64,000 nucleotides of DNA from Qipengyuania sp. SS22 (GCF_025736935.1 NZ_CP107048.1:806001-870000), one strand, 5' to 3'; counted from the first letter of the stretch, positions 47,988-57,471 are shown. Translations and numbers: made by a program. The notes: generated from the letters alone by a model not told the origin.

Positions 47988-48917
47988 TTACTGGATGCGC
48001 GTCACGGTGAGCCCGCGTCCGGTGAGGTAATCCTGCACGCTGCCGCGCCCGGCGAGATGGCCCGCGCCGACCGCTACGAAGACGGTGCCGGGTTCGGCCA
48101 GGCGGCTATCGATCCAGTCGGCCCAGCGCTCATTGCGGTCATAGAGCAGCGCATACGCCAGCACCGGGTCGGTCAGGCCATCGTTCATCAACGTGGCAAG
48201 ACCATCGGCATCGCCTTCGAGCCATTCCGCGACCATGTCGTCCATCATCGGTACGACCTGGTCGATATTGTCCGCCGAGACCATCAGGAAGGCGATCTGC
48301 GATTCGACCGGCAGCGTGTCGAACAATTTGATCTGCCATTCGAGCGTTTCGAGCGCGCCGCGCGCAACATCGGCGGGGGCCAGCTCTTCGAGCTTCGCCT
48401 CGACGCCGCTTTCGGCGGTATAACCGGCCTGCAGCAGCGGGACGACGGCCAGCGTCATCCCGGCAAACCATGGCTCGAAGCGGTCGAAGGCCGCGGGCGG
48501 CATGTCCAGCTTGGTGAGCGCGAGTTCATAGCTCGTCAGGTCGGGTTCGGAGAGCATGTCGCGCAGCGACTCGTCGGCAGGCAGCACTGCACTGGCCATC
48601 ACCATCTGCTGCGCGGCGGGATCCTGCGCCGCATTGCTGGGAATTTCGGTGACGAGTTCCTGCGAGGCGGCGAGCGCGTTCTCGATCGGTCCCTTGTACC
48701 ATTCGACGCTTTCGGGAAGCGCATGGACGGTGCCGAACAGGTAGATCGTGGTATCGGCATCGGCGACCTGCCACAGGCCAGGGCCCGCAGCTACGGGTGC
48801 TTCGGCGGCAACCGGAGCGGCCGCAACGTCGGCTTCGGGCAGCGCGGCGCAGCCCTGCAGCGCCAGGCCGAGCGGGGCGAGGCAAGCGAGTGCCGGACGG
48901 ATCGAGATGCGGTTCAT
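47988..48917 (-). CDS. TraB/GumN family lipoprotein (second of a tandem pair)
   Basis: A 309-residue protein beginning MNRISIRPALACLAPLGLALQGCAA (lipobox LQGC). It shares with 47030-47920 the blocks LWQVADADTTIYLFGTVHALP, EWYKGPIENAL, and FVAVGAGHLAGRGSVQDYLTGRGLTVTRI, so the two are tandem paralogues of the TraB/GumN family. An Ala/Val/Pro-rich linker follows the signal. The gene is divergent from glyQ, 139 bp away, and precedes its paralogue by 67 nt. Confidence 0.88.
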   Translation of the reverse strand: MNRISIRPALACLAPLGLALQGCAALPEADVAAAPVAAEAPVAAGPGLWQVADADTTIYLFGTVHALPESVEWYKGPIENALAASQELVTEIPSNAAQDPAAQQMVMASAVLPADESLRDMLSEPDLTSYELALTKLDMPPAAFDRFEPWFAGMTLAVVPLLQAGYTAESGVEAKLEELAPADVARGALETLEWQIKLFDTLPVESQIAFLMVSADNIDQVVPMMDDMVAEWLEGDADGLATLMNDGLTDPVLAYALLYDRNERWADWIDSRLAEPGTVFVAVGAGHLAGRGSVQDYLTGRGLTVTRIQ

Positions 48918-49056
48918 GCGATGTGATTCCCTGTCGTTGGAGGCCCCGATACCGAGCATTGCGGCCAATTGCCAAGTCGCCGGTGGATATAGCGGTGCAA
49001 GGCGCGCTGCGCTGCGGCATTGACCCTGTTTCACGCTTGCGCCATTGCCCCGCGCC

Positions 49057-49956
<900 letters not shown>

Positions 49957-49972
49957 TCCGTTTACCCGCTCC

Positions 49973-50060
49973 CGTCGCTCCTGCGCGAGCAGGAGCCTAT
50001 CTGCCGCCTGAGAAGCTTGCCAACGCGCTTATCTGGGCCCCAGCCTGCGCAGGGGTGACG
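49973..50060. repeat. Palindromic repeat element between glyQ and glyS
   Basis: Two hairpin arms facing each other: CGTC then CTCCTGCGCGAGCAGGAG on the left (49973 onward), and CCCCAGCCTGCGCAGGGG then TGACG on the right (to 50060), with about 30 nt between. The right arm reverse-complemented resembles the left over most of its length. The same layout occurs in frame inside glyS at 51214-51301. It resembles REP-type elements of alphaproteobacteria. Confidence 0.8.
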
Positions 50061-50070
50061 GAGGTAGCGA

Positions 50071-52416
50071 ATGTCTGATTTCCTCCTTGAACTGCGCAGC
50101 GAAGAAATCCCCGCCCGCATGCAGGCCGGCGCGCGCGCCGAACTCGAAAAGCTCTTCCGCCGCGAACTGGACGCCGCCGGTGTCCAGACGGGCGAGGTCA
50201 CCGTATGGTCGACCCCGCGCCGGCTTGCGCTCATCGCGCGCGAGCTTCCGCTGGCGACCGAGGCCGTCAGCGAAGAACTGAAAGGTCCGCCCCTTGGCGC
50301 GCCCGATCAGGCGATCGACGGTTTCTGCCGTAAGGCCGGGGTCGACAAGGGCGATCTCGAAATTCGCGAGGTCAAGGGCCGCGAAACCTATTTCGCGGTG
50401 AAGAACGTACCCGGCCGCGCGACAGCGGACCTGTTCGCCGAAGCGGTTCCTGCGATCGTCCGCGACTTCTCATGGCCCAAGTCGATGCGCTGGGGCGATG
50501 CCTCGATCAGCACCGAATCCTTACGCTGGGTGCGCCCGCTGTCGGGCATCGTCGCGCTGCTGGGCGACGAAGTGGTCGACTGCGAAGTGCACGGCGTCAC
50601 CAGCGGTGCGGTCACGCTGGGCCACCGCTTCCACCACTCGGGCGACATCACGATCGGCAATGCCGACGACTACGCGATGAAGCTGCGCGCGGGGCATGTC
50701 ATCGTCGACCATGAAGAACGGCAGGACCTGATCCGCTCGGGCGCCGCCAAGGTCGCCAGCGAAGCCGGTCTCAAGCTGGTCGAGGACGAAGGTCTGGTGG
50801 TCGAGAACGCAGGCCTGACCGAATGGCCCGTCCCGCTGCTCGGCCGGTTCGAGGAGGATTTCCTCGAGGTTCCGCCCGAGACGATCCAGCTCACCGCACG
50901 CGTCAACCAGAAGTATTTCGTTTGCGAAGACGCGCAGGGAGAACTCGCCAACGCCTTCATCTGCACCGCCAATATCGAGGCGGAGGATGGTGGCGCGCGC
51001 GTGGTCGACGGCAACCGCAAGGTCCTCGCCGCGCGCCTGTCCGACGCGCGCTTCTTCTGGGACGTCGACCGCAAGAAGACGCTCGCCGAACACGCCAAGG
51101 GGCTGGAGCGGATCACCTTCCATGAGAAGCTGGGCACGGTGGCCGACAAGGTCGAGCGCGTGGCCAAGCTCGCGCGCTGGCTGGTCGAAGAGGGTATCGT
51201 CATGCCCCACATCCGTCATTCCCGCGAAGGCGGGAATCCAGATAACGGCAGTGGTGCGGACAGCTCAGGTCAGCTGGACCCCCGCCTGCGCGGGGGTGAC
51301 GTCTTGAGCCGGGAAGAACTCGCCGACATGGCCGAACAGGCGGCGCGGCTCGCCAAGGCCGATCTCGTCACCGAAATGGTCGGCGAGTTTCCCGAACTGC
51401 AGGGCCTGATGGGCGGCTATTACGCTCGCGCCGAGGGCCTGGCCGATGCCGTCGCCGACGCGATCCGCGATCACTACAAGCCGGTGGGGCAGGGCGATGA
51501 CGTGCCCAACGCGCCGGTTACGATAGCGGTGAGTTTGGCAGATAAGATGGATACGATAGCCGGTTTCTTCATGCGGTTGATGAAGCCTACTGGCTCGAAA
51601 GATCCCTTCGGTCTTCGGCGCGCCGCACTGGGAATTCTGGCGATCGTTACTGACAATCAGTTGAGAGGTGCGCTCATCGAATGGTTGGGTAAAGCGCGTC
51701 AAAATTACCAAGATCAGGGTATCAACGACCATCCCGGCACCGGAGATGGAGAGAGTGTTCGAGATTCAATCAAAGCAGCGATCTCGATTCTAGATGGCCG
51801 ATACGTTAGCGACGTCCGAGATTTTATCGCGGATCGCCTCAAGGTACAGCAACGCGAAGCAGGCGTCCGCCACGACCTGATCGATGCGGTCTTTGCGCTC
51901 GGCGGCGAGGATGACCTTGTCCGCCTGCTTGCCCGTGTCCACGCACTCCAGTCCTTCATGGACACTGAAGACGGCGCCAACCTCCTGGCGGGCTACAAGC
52001 GCGCCGCCAATATCCTCAAGAAGGAAGACTGGCACGGCGCCGAGGGCGAGATCGCGCGGACGGGCGAGGAAGACCCGCTCGCGCTGGTCGACGATCCCGA
52101 TATGAAAGCGGTCATCGCGGCCAAGATGGAGCAGCGTCACGCGAAAGAGCTTTCCTACGCGCCCGAGCCTGCCGAAAAGGCGCTGATGGACGCATTGGCG
52201 AAATCGGAACCGGCTGCGGCGCGGGCCATTGAAGACGAAGACTTCGCGGGCGCGATGGCGGCGCTGGCCAGCCTGCGCGCGCCGATCGATCGCTTCTTCG
52301 AAGAAGTGACGGTAAACGCCGATGAAGAAAACAAGCGAGCACACCGGCTCGACCTGCTTGCAGCGTTCCGTGCTGCAGTGCACAAAGTAGCCGACTTCTC
52401 TCGTATCGAGGGTTGA
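50071..52416 (+). CDS. glyS: Glycyl-tRNA synthetase beta subunit
   Basis: A 781-residue subunit that binds tRNA-Gly. The N-terminus MSDFLLELRSEEIPARMQAGA and motifs such as VWSTPRRLALIARELP and LTARVNQKYFVCEDAQGELAN are typical. The HD-like region (LAKADLVTEMVGEFPELQGLMGGYYARAEG) and a C-terminal DALR-type anticodon region follow. Two oddities: residues about 382-411 (RHSREGGNPD...LDPRLRGGD) are encoded by a palindromic repeat inserted in frame, and roughly 51525-51845 uses A/T-richer codons than the rest of the gene. Otherwise intact and in frame, so probably functional. Confidence 0.96.
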   Translation: MSDFLLELRSEEIPARMQAGARAELEKLFRRELDAAGVQTGEVTVWSTPRRLALIARELPLATEAVSEELKGPPLGAPDQAIDGFCRKAGVDKGDLEIREVKGRETYFAVKNVPGRATADLFAEAVPAIVRDFSWPKSMRWGDASISTESLRWVRPLSGIVALLGDEVVDCEVHGVTSGAVTLGHRFHHSGDITIGNADDYAMKLRAGHVIVDHEERQDLIRSGAAKVASEAGLKLVEDEGLVVENAGLTEWPVPLLGRFEEDFLEVPPETIQLTARVNQKYFVCEDAQGELANAFICTANIEAEDGGARVVDGNRKVLAARLSDARFFWDVDRKKTLAEHAKGLERITFHEKLGTVADKVERVAKLARWLVEEGIVMPHIRHSREGGNPDNGSGADSSGQLDPRLRGGDVLSREELADMAEQAARLAKADLVTEMVGEFPELQGLMGGYYARAEGLADAVADAIRDHYKPVGQGDDVPNAPVTIAVSLADKMDTIAGFFMRLMKPTGSKDPFGLRRAALGILAIVTDNQLRGALIEWLGKARQNYQDQGINDHPGTGDGESVRDSIKAAISILDGRYVSDVRDFIADRLKVQQREAGVRHDLIDAVFALGGEDDLVRLLARVHALQSFMDTEDGANLLAGYKRAANILKKEDWHGAEGEIARTGEEDPLALVDDPDMKAVIAAKMEQRHAKELSYAPEPAEKALMDALAKSEPAAARAIEDEDFAGAMAALASLRAPIDRFFEEVTVNADEENKRAHRLDLLAAFRAAVHKVADFSRIEG
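51214..51301. repeat. Palindromic repeat element inserted in frame in glyS
   Basis: Left arm 51214-51241 contains TTCCCGCGAAGGCGGGAA. Right arm 51274-51301 contains CCCCCGCCTGCGCGGGGG. The right arm reverse-complemented matches the left at 23 of 28 positions, starting CGTCA and ending TCCAG. About 32 nt lie between. The insertion keeps the glyS frame and is translated as about 30 residues. Confidence 0.85.
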
Positions 52417-52476
52417 ACTTTTCGATCTCAGGACCGTGTTCCATGTGGTCCACGGCTCAGACAACCAGAGGTTAGT

Positions 52477-55140
52477 ATGAACGACACGGTCTTCACCTTC
52501 GGCGGAAACGCGCCGCATACGAATGCAAGGCAGAAGGACAAGACCGTGACCGGCGGCAAGGGCGCCAACCTCGCCGAAATGGCGAGCATCGGCCTGCCGG
52601 TCCCCCCGGGCTTCACCATCGCAACCGAGGAATGCCTCAGCTACCTTGCCGGCGGCAGCGACTTCAACGCCAAGCTGCGCAATGATGTCGCCGCTGCGTT
52701 GAACCATGTCGAGAAGACGGTGGGCAAGGGCTTCGGCGATGCCGCCGACCCGCTGCTGGTCTCGGTCCGCTCTGGCGCCGCGGTGTCGATGCCCGGCATG
52801 ATGGATACCGTGCTCAACCTCGGCCTCAATGACGATACGGTCGCGGGGCTGGCGAACACTTCGGGCGATGAACGCTTCGCCTGGGACAGCTACCGTCGCT
52901 TCATCCAGATGTATGGCGATGTCGTGCTCGGCGTCGATCACGGGCTGTTCGAGGAAGCGCTCGAAATCGCCAAGGAAGACCAGGGCTATTACGCCGATAC
53001 CGAGCTGAGCGCCGAAGAATGGAAGGTGCTGGTCGCCGAATACAAGGCGATCGTCGAGCGCGAGCTGGGCTCGCCGTTCCCGCAGGACCCGGTCGAGCAG
53101 CTGTGGGGTGCGATCAGCGCTGTGTTCGACAGCTGGGATACCGAGCGCGCCAAGATCTACCGCCGCCTCAACGACATTCCGCATGACATGGGCACCGCGG
53201 TCAATGTGCAGGCGATGGTGTTCGGTAATATGGGCGATACCAGCGCCACCGGCGTCGCCTTTACCCGCGATCCCTCGACCGGCGAAAAGGCCTATTACGG
53301 CGAATGGCTGGTCAATGCGCAGGGCGAGGATGTGGTCGCGGGCATCCGTACGCCGCAATACCTCACCAAGGCACGGCGCGAGCTGGCCGGGGCGGACAAG
53401 CCGAGCATGGAAGAAGCCATGCCCGAAGCCTTCGCCGAACTGGCACGCGTGTTCGACCTGCTCGAAAACCACTATGCCGATATGCAGGATATCGAGTTCA
53501 CAGTGCAGCAAGGCACGCTGTGGCTGCTGCAGACTCGCAACGGCAAGCGCACTGCCAAGGCGGCGCTCAAGATGGCGGTCGACATGGTCGGCGAAGGGCT
53601 GATCGACGAGCGGACCGCGATCCTGCGCGTCGATCCGATGGCGCTCGACCAGCTGCTCCACCCCACGCTCGATCCCGAAGCGCCGCGCGACGTGCTGACC
53701 ACGGGCCTGCCTGCCTCGCCGGGTGCCGCCAGCGGCAAGATCGTGCTCGATGCCGATACCGCCGAACTGTGGGCCGGACGCGGCGAGAAGGTCGTGCTGG
53801 TGCGCGTCGAGACGAGTCCCGAGGACATTCACGGCATGCACGCCGCCACCGGCATCCTCACCGCGCGCGGCGGGATGACCAGCCACGCCGCGGTGGTTGC
53901 GCGCGGCATGGGACGCCCCTGCGTCTCGGGCGCATCGCAGGTGTCGATCGCGCGCGAGGGCCGCACGCTGACCATCGGTGACCGCGAGCTCAAGGAAGGC
54001 GATGTCATCACCATCGACGGCGCCAATGGACAGGTCATGGCCGGCCAGGTTGCGACGATCGAGCCCGAGCTGGCGGGCGATTTCGGCGTTCTGATGGAAT
54101 GGGCCGACAAGCACCGCCGCATGCGCGTGCGCACCAATGCCGAGACCGAGACCGAATGCCGCATGGCGCGCCAATTCGGTGCCGAGGGCATCGGGCTGTG
54201 CCGGACCGAGCACATGTTCTTCGACGCCAGCCGCATCAGCGCGGTGCGCGAAATGATCCTCGCCGATAGCGAGGCCGGCCGCCGCGCCGCGCTCGACAAA
54301 CTGCTGCCCGAACAGCGCAGCGACTTCGTGACCATCTTCCAAGTCATGGCGGGGCTGCCGTGCACGATCCGCCTGCTCGACCCGCCGCTCCACGAATTCC
54401 TGCCGCATGGCGATGCCGAGTTCGAAGACCTCGCGCGCGCTACCGGCGTCGATATCGAAAAGCTGCGCCGCCGCGCCGGTGAATTGCATGAATTCAACCC
54501 CATGCTGGGTCATCGCGGTTGCCGCCTGGGGATCACCTATCCCGAAATCTACGAAATGCAGGCGCGCGCCATCTTCGAGGCCGCATGCCAGGTCGCCGCG
54601 GACAGCGGCGAAGCGCCGGTGCCCGAGATCATGATCCCGCTGGTCGCCACCCGCCGTGAGCTTGAACTCCTCAAGGACGTGGTCGACCGCGTGGCGCAGG
54701 AAGTCTTTACGGCGACCGGGACCACGCTGGAATACCTCGTCGGCACGATGATCGAACTGCCGCGCGCTGCGCTGATGGCGGGCGAGATCGCCGAGGTCGG
54801 TGAATTCTTCAGCTTCGGCACCAATGACCTGACGCAGACCACGCTGGGCGTGAGCCGGGACGATGCGGGCCGCTTCCTGACCACTTATGTGGACAAGGGC
54901 ATTTTCGCGCGCGATCCCTTCGTCAGCCTCGATATCGACGGGGTCGGCCAGCTGGTCGAACTCGCTGCCGAACGCGGCCGTGCGACGCGCGACGGGCTCA
55001 AGCTGGGCATCTGCGGCGAACACGGCGGCGACCCGGCCAGCATCGCCTTCTGCGAGAAGACCGGGCTCGATTATGTCAGCGCCTCGCCCTACCGCGTGCC
55101 GATCGCGCGTCTGGCAGCGGCACAGGCGAGCCTGCGTTAG
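52477..55140 (+). CDS. ppdK: Pyruvate, phosphate dikinase
   Basis: An 887-residue enzyme interconverting pyruvate + ATP + Pi and PEP + AMP + PPi. The N-terminal nucleotide-binding domain has TGGKGANLAEMASIGLPVPPG. The central phosphohistidine domain has GGMTSHAAVVARGMGRPCVSG. The C-terminal PEP/pyruvate barrel has GLCRTEHMFF, and the catalytic Cys in LGICGEHGGDPAS. In alphaproteobacteria it can serve gluconeogenesis or PPi-linked glycolysis. Its stop is directly adjacent to that of the convergent methyltransferase gene. Confidence 0.98.
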   Translation: MNDTVFTFGGNAPHTNARQKDKTVTGGKGANLAEMASIGLPVPPGFTIATEECLSYLAGGSDFNAKLRNDVAAALNHVEKTVGKGFGDAADPLLVSVRSGAAVSMPGMMDTVLNLGLNDDTVAGLANTSGDERFAWDSYRRFIQMYGDVVLGVDHGLFEEALEIAKEDQGYYADTELSAEEWKVLVAEYKAIVERELGSPFPQDPVEQLWGAISAVFDSWDTERAKIYRRLNDIPHDMGTAVNVQAMVFGNMGDTSATGVAFTRDPSTGEKAYYGEWLVNAQGEDVVAGIRTPQYLTKARRELAGADKPSMEEAMPEAFAELARVFDLLENHYADMQDIEFTVQQGTLWLLQTRNGKRTAKAALKMAVDMVGEGLIDERTAILRVDPMALDQLLHPTLDPEAPRDVLTTGLPASPGAASGKIVLDADTAELWAGRGEKVVLVRVETSPEDIHGMHAATGILTARGGMTSHAAVVARGMGRPCVSGASQVSIAREGRTLTIGDRELKEGDVITIDGANGQVMAGQVATIEPELAGDFGVLMEWADKHRRMRVRTNAETETECRMARQFGAEGIGLCRTEHMFFDASRISAVREMILADSEAGRRAALDKLLPEQRSDFVTIFQVMAGLPCTIRLLDPPLHEFLPHGDAEFEDLARATGVDIEKLRRRAGELHEFNPMLGHRGCRLGITYPEIYEMQARAIFEAACQVAADSGEAPVPEIMIPLVATRRELELLKDVVDRVAQEVFTATGTTLEYLVGTMIELPRAALMAGEIAEVGEFFSFGTNDLTQTTLGVSRDDAGRFLTTYVDKGIFARDPFVSLDIDGVGQLVELAAERGRATRDGLKLGICGEHGGDPASIAFCEKTGLDYVSASPYRVPIARLAAAQASLR

Positions 55141-55899
55141 TCAGTCTTTCCAGCCCGTCAGGGTCAGGATCTCGAAGCTTTCGAGCACACGACCCTTGTC
55201 GTTGGCTGCCTTGCGGAAAGCCTGTTCGGCTCGTTCCAGCGCGGCCTTGCCCAGCGGGGGCGAGGCGCTCGCCAACGTTCCGCCAAGGCCCTGGTCGCGA
55301 AGATCGGATACCAGGCGTTTGAGCGTGCCGAAGGAAACGGTCAGCGAGCGGCTGTCGACCACCTGCCGCTTGAACAGCGCGCGTTGCAGCAGCGCCGAAG
55401 CGGCCTGGTTGTCGACCAGCGGATGCATCCGCGCCGCCGGCCGGTCGGGCTCCGCGGCGAGCATGGCGCGGCGCAGATGCGGCAGGCTGCCCGCACCAAC
55501 GATGCTGGCGATGAGCATGCCATCCTCGCCCAGCGCATTGCGCAGATGGAGCAGCGCGCCCGGCAGGTCGTTGACCCGGTCGAGCGAGGCCAGGCTGACG
55601 ATGAGATCGTAGGGCGCACCAGTGACGGGTTGCTCCTCGTCGAGCGTGGCGACATCGAGCTCCTCGACCTCGGACCCCGCACCGCGCAGCGATAGGGCCA
55701 GCGTGCCGGTCCAGTCGCCGATCACCAGCACGCGTTTGGGCGCGAGACGGATGAATTCAAGCCGGTCGAGCACGTCCTCGACCATGTCGTCGAGGATATA
55801 GCGGGCCGCATCGCGGTGGGCCTGCCGCACCCGGGCGCGGCGCAGACCGGCAATGCGGCGCTGGCGGGAAAAGATGCGGGGCGGTGCCTGGCTAGCCAT
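55141..55899 (-). CDS. SAM-dependent methyltransferase (BioC/NDUFAF5-like)
   Basis: A 252-residue protein. It starts MASQAPPRIFSRQRRIAGLRRARVRQ, followed by a class I methyltransferase fold: motif I is VLVIGDWTGTLALSLRGAG, motif II YDLIVSLASLDRVNDLPGALLHLRNALGEDGMLIASIVGAGSL. The pattern resembles the alphaproteobacterial relatives of NDUFAF5, which hydroxylates or methylates a complex I subunit. The SAM glycine motif is partly degenerate (IGDWTG). It is divergent from comF, 55 bp away. Confidence 0.85.
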   Translation of the reverse strand: MASQAPPRIFSRQRRIAGLRRARVRQAHRDAARYILDDMVEDVLDRLEFIRLAPKRVLVIGDWTGTLALSLRGAGSEVEELDVATLDEEQPVTGAPYDLIVSLASLDRVNDLPGALLHLRNALGEDGMLIASIVGAGSLPHLRRAMLAAEPDRPAARMHPLVDNQAASALLQRALFKRQVVDSRSLTVSFGTLKRLVSDLRDQGLGGTLASASPPLGKAALERAEQAFRKAANDKGRVLESFEILTLTGWKD

Positions 55900-55954
55900 C
55901 GCGCATCGCCCTGCCGCGCTTGCCAGCCTCGCGCAAGCGGCGCAGCATGCGAAG

Positions 55955-56707
55955 ATGTCGACAAGCCGCCTCCTTGCCGAAAGCTTCGCCCCGATGCTGG
56001 ATTTCATCTATCCGCCGCGCTGTCCGGCCTGCGGGGGCGGGGTGGGCGAACAGGGCGGTCTGTGCAGCGCCTGCTGGAGCGATCTCGTCATCCCCTCCGA
56101 GCCCTGCTGTGTCGCCTGCCAACGGCCTTTTGGCGACCACGGCCCAGAGGAGGGGGCGATCTGCGCGCCATGTCTCGCCGATCCTCCCGCGCATGACGGG
56201 ATCGCGGCGGGGACGCTCTATACCGATACCTCGCGCAAGCTGGTGCTGGCCTTCAAGCACGGTCGCCGCATCGCGCTGGCGCCGCTGCTGGCAAAGCTGA
56301 TCGCGGCGCGGCTCCCCGTTGCCGATCGCGGAGGGGTGATCGTGCCGGTGCCGCTGCATCGGAGCCGCCTGTGGCAGCGCGGGTATAACCAGGCGGCGCT
56401 GCTCGGGCGGCAATTGCAGAAGATGGGTCACGGCACGATGTGCGTCGATGCGCTGATGCGAACCAAGCCAACGCCCGCGCTGGGCGGTCTCGGCAAGCGC
56501 GCACGGGCCCGTACGCTGCAAGGCGCGATCGCATTGCGCAGCAGCCGGAAAGCCAGGATCGAAGATACCGATGTCATACTGATCGACGATGTGCTCACCA
56601 GTGGCGCGACCAGCACGGCTTGCGTCAAGGCGCTGAAGCGGGGCGGGGCAACGAGCGTCACCATTGCCTGCTTCTCGCGTGTGCTCGACGAGGCACTTTC
56701 CCACTAG
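55955..56707 (+). CDS. comF: ComF family phosphoribosyltransferase-like protein
   Basis: A 250-residue protein. The N-terminal zinc finger is PPRCPACGGGV..GLCSACWSDL..EPCCVACQRPFG..CAPCLADPP (several CxxC pairs). The C-terminal phosphoribosyltransferase domain has VPVPLHRSRLWQRGYNQAALLGRQL and the PRPP loop DVILIDDVLTSGATSTACVKALK. ComF proteins assist DNA uptake in competent bacteria; in sphingomonads the role is untested. ATG 55955 is used; upstream in-frame starts would overlap the divergent methyltransferase gene. Confidence 0.9.
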   Translation: MSTSRLLAESFAPMLDFIYPPRCPACGGGVGEQGGLCSACWSDLVIPSEPCCVACQRPFGDHGPEEGAICAPCLADPPAHDGIAAGTLYTDTSRKLVLAFKHGRRIALAPLLAKLIAARLPVADRGGVIVPVPLHRSRLWQRGYNQAALLGRQLQKMGHGTMCVDALMRTKPTPALGGLGKRARARTLQGAIALRSSRKARIEDTDVILIDDVLTSGATSTACVKALKRGGATSVTIACFSRVLDEALSH

Positions 56708-56720
56708 GCAACAAACGAAA

Positions 56721-56746
56721 CGCCCGGGACCTTGCGATCCCGGGCG
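56721..56746. terminator. Strong hairpin after comF
   Basis: CGCCCGGGA / TCCCGGGCG, a 9 bp perfect stem with an 8 nt loop, lies 13 bp after the comF stop. U-rich sequence (TTTCGTTT) follows only on the minus strand, so as a terminator it best fits leftward transcripts; for comF it may protect the 3' end. Confidence 0.5.
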
Positions 56747-56854
56747 CCACGTGACGAATATAACCGGACCTGCCTTGCGGCGCGGGTGCAGCCCCCCAGC
56801 ATGCACCTTGGGTCCATCCCTCATCGTTACCGGATGCGCCGCGTAAACCCTCTA

Positions 56855-56995
56855 TCGCGGCTGCGAATCCGTTTGACCCCCTGAACCTGGCGCTCTGTTG
56901 GCACCGCTGCTCCGGTGGGCAGGCCTCACTTTCGCCTGCGCGGCTGTTTGTTCCCGAAACTGCGCCATCATCAAACAGGCATTTGCAAGAATGTC
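56855..56995 (+). ncRNA. ssrS: Probable 6S RNA
   Basis: No gene fits in 56708-57066. Inside it a long-range stem closes about 126 nt: TGCGAATCCGTTTGA (56862-56876) with TCAAACAGGCATTTGCA (56971-56987). Just inside the 5' strand is ACCCCCTGAACC, and just before the 3' strand is GAAACTGCGCC. E. coli 6S RNA has TCCCCTGAGCC and AAAACTGCGAC at the same places next to its closing stem (from memory), and GGCGCTC also recurs in the apical part. Two inner hairpins are visible (CACCG/CGGTG, GCAGGC/GCCTGC). 6S RNA sequesters sigma-70 RNA polymerase in stationary phase. Ends are approximate. Confidence 0.5.
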
Positions 56996-57066
56996 GGATT
57001 TTGGGTCGACTTTGTGGTTATCGTGCAACAAAAGCGCCGCCAGAATGGAATTTGAAAGGTGTCGCA

Positions 57067-57438
57067 GTGGCTGATCAGACCGAGCGCGAGGCAGGAACGC
57101 GGTTCATGCCCAAGTTCGACGACAAGGGATTGTTGAGCGCGGTGGTGGTGGATCATGCCAGTCGCGCGGTGCTGATGGTGGGCTTCATGGATGCCGAAGC
57201 GCTGGCCGCCACGCGCGCCACGGGGCTCGCGCATTTCCATTCGCGGTCGCGCGGCCGGCTCTGGCAGAAGGGCGAAAGTTCGGGCCACGTCCTTGAGGTC
57301 GAGGATATCCTGGTCGATTGCGATCAGGACGCGCTCGTGCTGTCCTGCCGCCCCGCGGGTCCGACCTGTCACACGGGCGCCCGGAGCTGCTTTTACCGGC
57401 GACTCGACGGCGATGTTCTCCAACCCGTCAAGACTTGA
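57067..57438 (+). CDS. hisI: Phosphoribosyl-AMP cyclohydrolase
   Basis: A 123-residue HisI opening the purine ring of PR-AMP in histidine synthesis. Motifs are LMVGFMDAEALAATRATG, FHSRSRGRLWQKGESSGH, the Mg site DCDQDALVLSC and the zinc cysteines GPTCHTGARSCFY. GTG 57067 is chosen because AAAGGTG lies 7 nt upstream and it gives the family length. No other his gene is in the window. Directly after the stop is a regulatory palindrome of the next gene. Confidence 0.95.
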   Translation: MADQTEREAGTRFMPKFDDKGLLSAVVVDHASRAVLMVGFMDAEALAATRATGLAHFHSRSRGRLWQKGESSGHVLEVEDILVDCDQDALVLSCRPAGPTCHTGARSCFYRRLDGDVLQPVKT

Positions 57439-57440
57439 CG

Positions 57441-57453
57441 CTTACGTAAACGT
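57441..57453. promoter_or_regulatory. MerR-type operator upstream of the regulator
   Basis: CTTACGTAAACGT contains TTACGTAA, a perfect 8 bp palindrome. It follows TTGACG (57435-57440), a -35-like element. It resembles, from memory, the TTTACGTAAA-type sites of LiuR/PsrA-like regulators of acyl-CoA metabolism. Confidence 0.45.
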
Positions 57454-57471
57454 GGGCGTATGGGTGGGCGC

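Noticed and set aside
51790..55023. 1077-codon open frame on the minus strand opposite ppdK and the glyS end
   Set aside because: Antisense shadow of ppdK; no ribosome binding site and no family features.
56880..56990. SRP (4.5S) RNA in the comF-hisI gap
   Set aside because: GCTCTGTTGG looks similar to the 4.5S RNA start, but the essential GGAAGGAAGCAGCC-type domain is missing; 6S RNA fits better.
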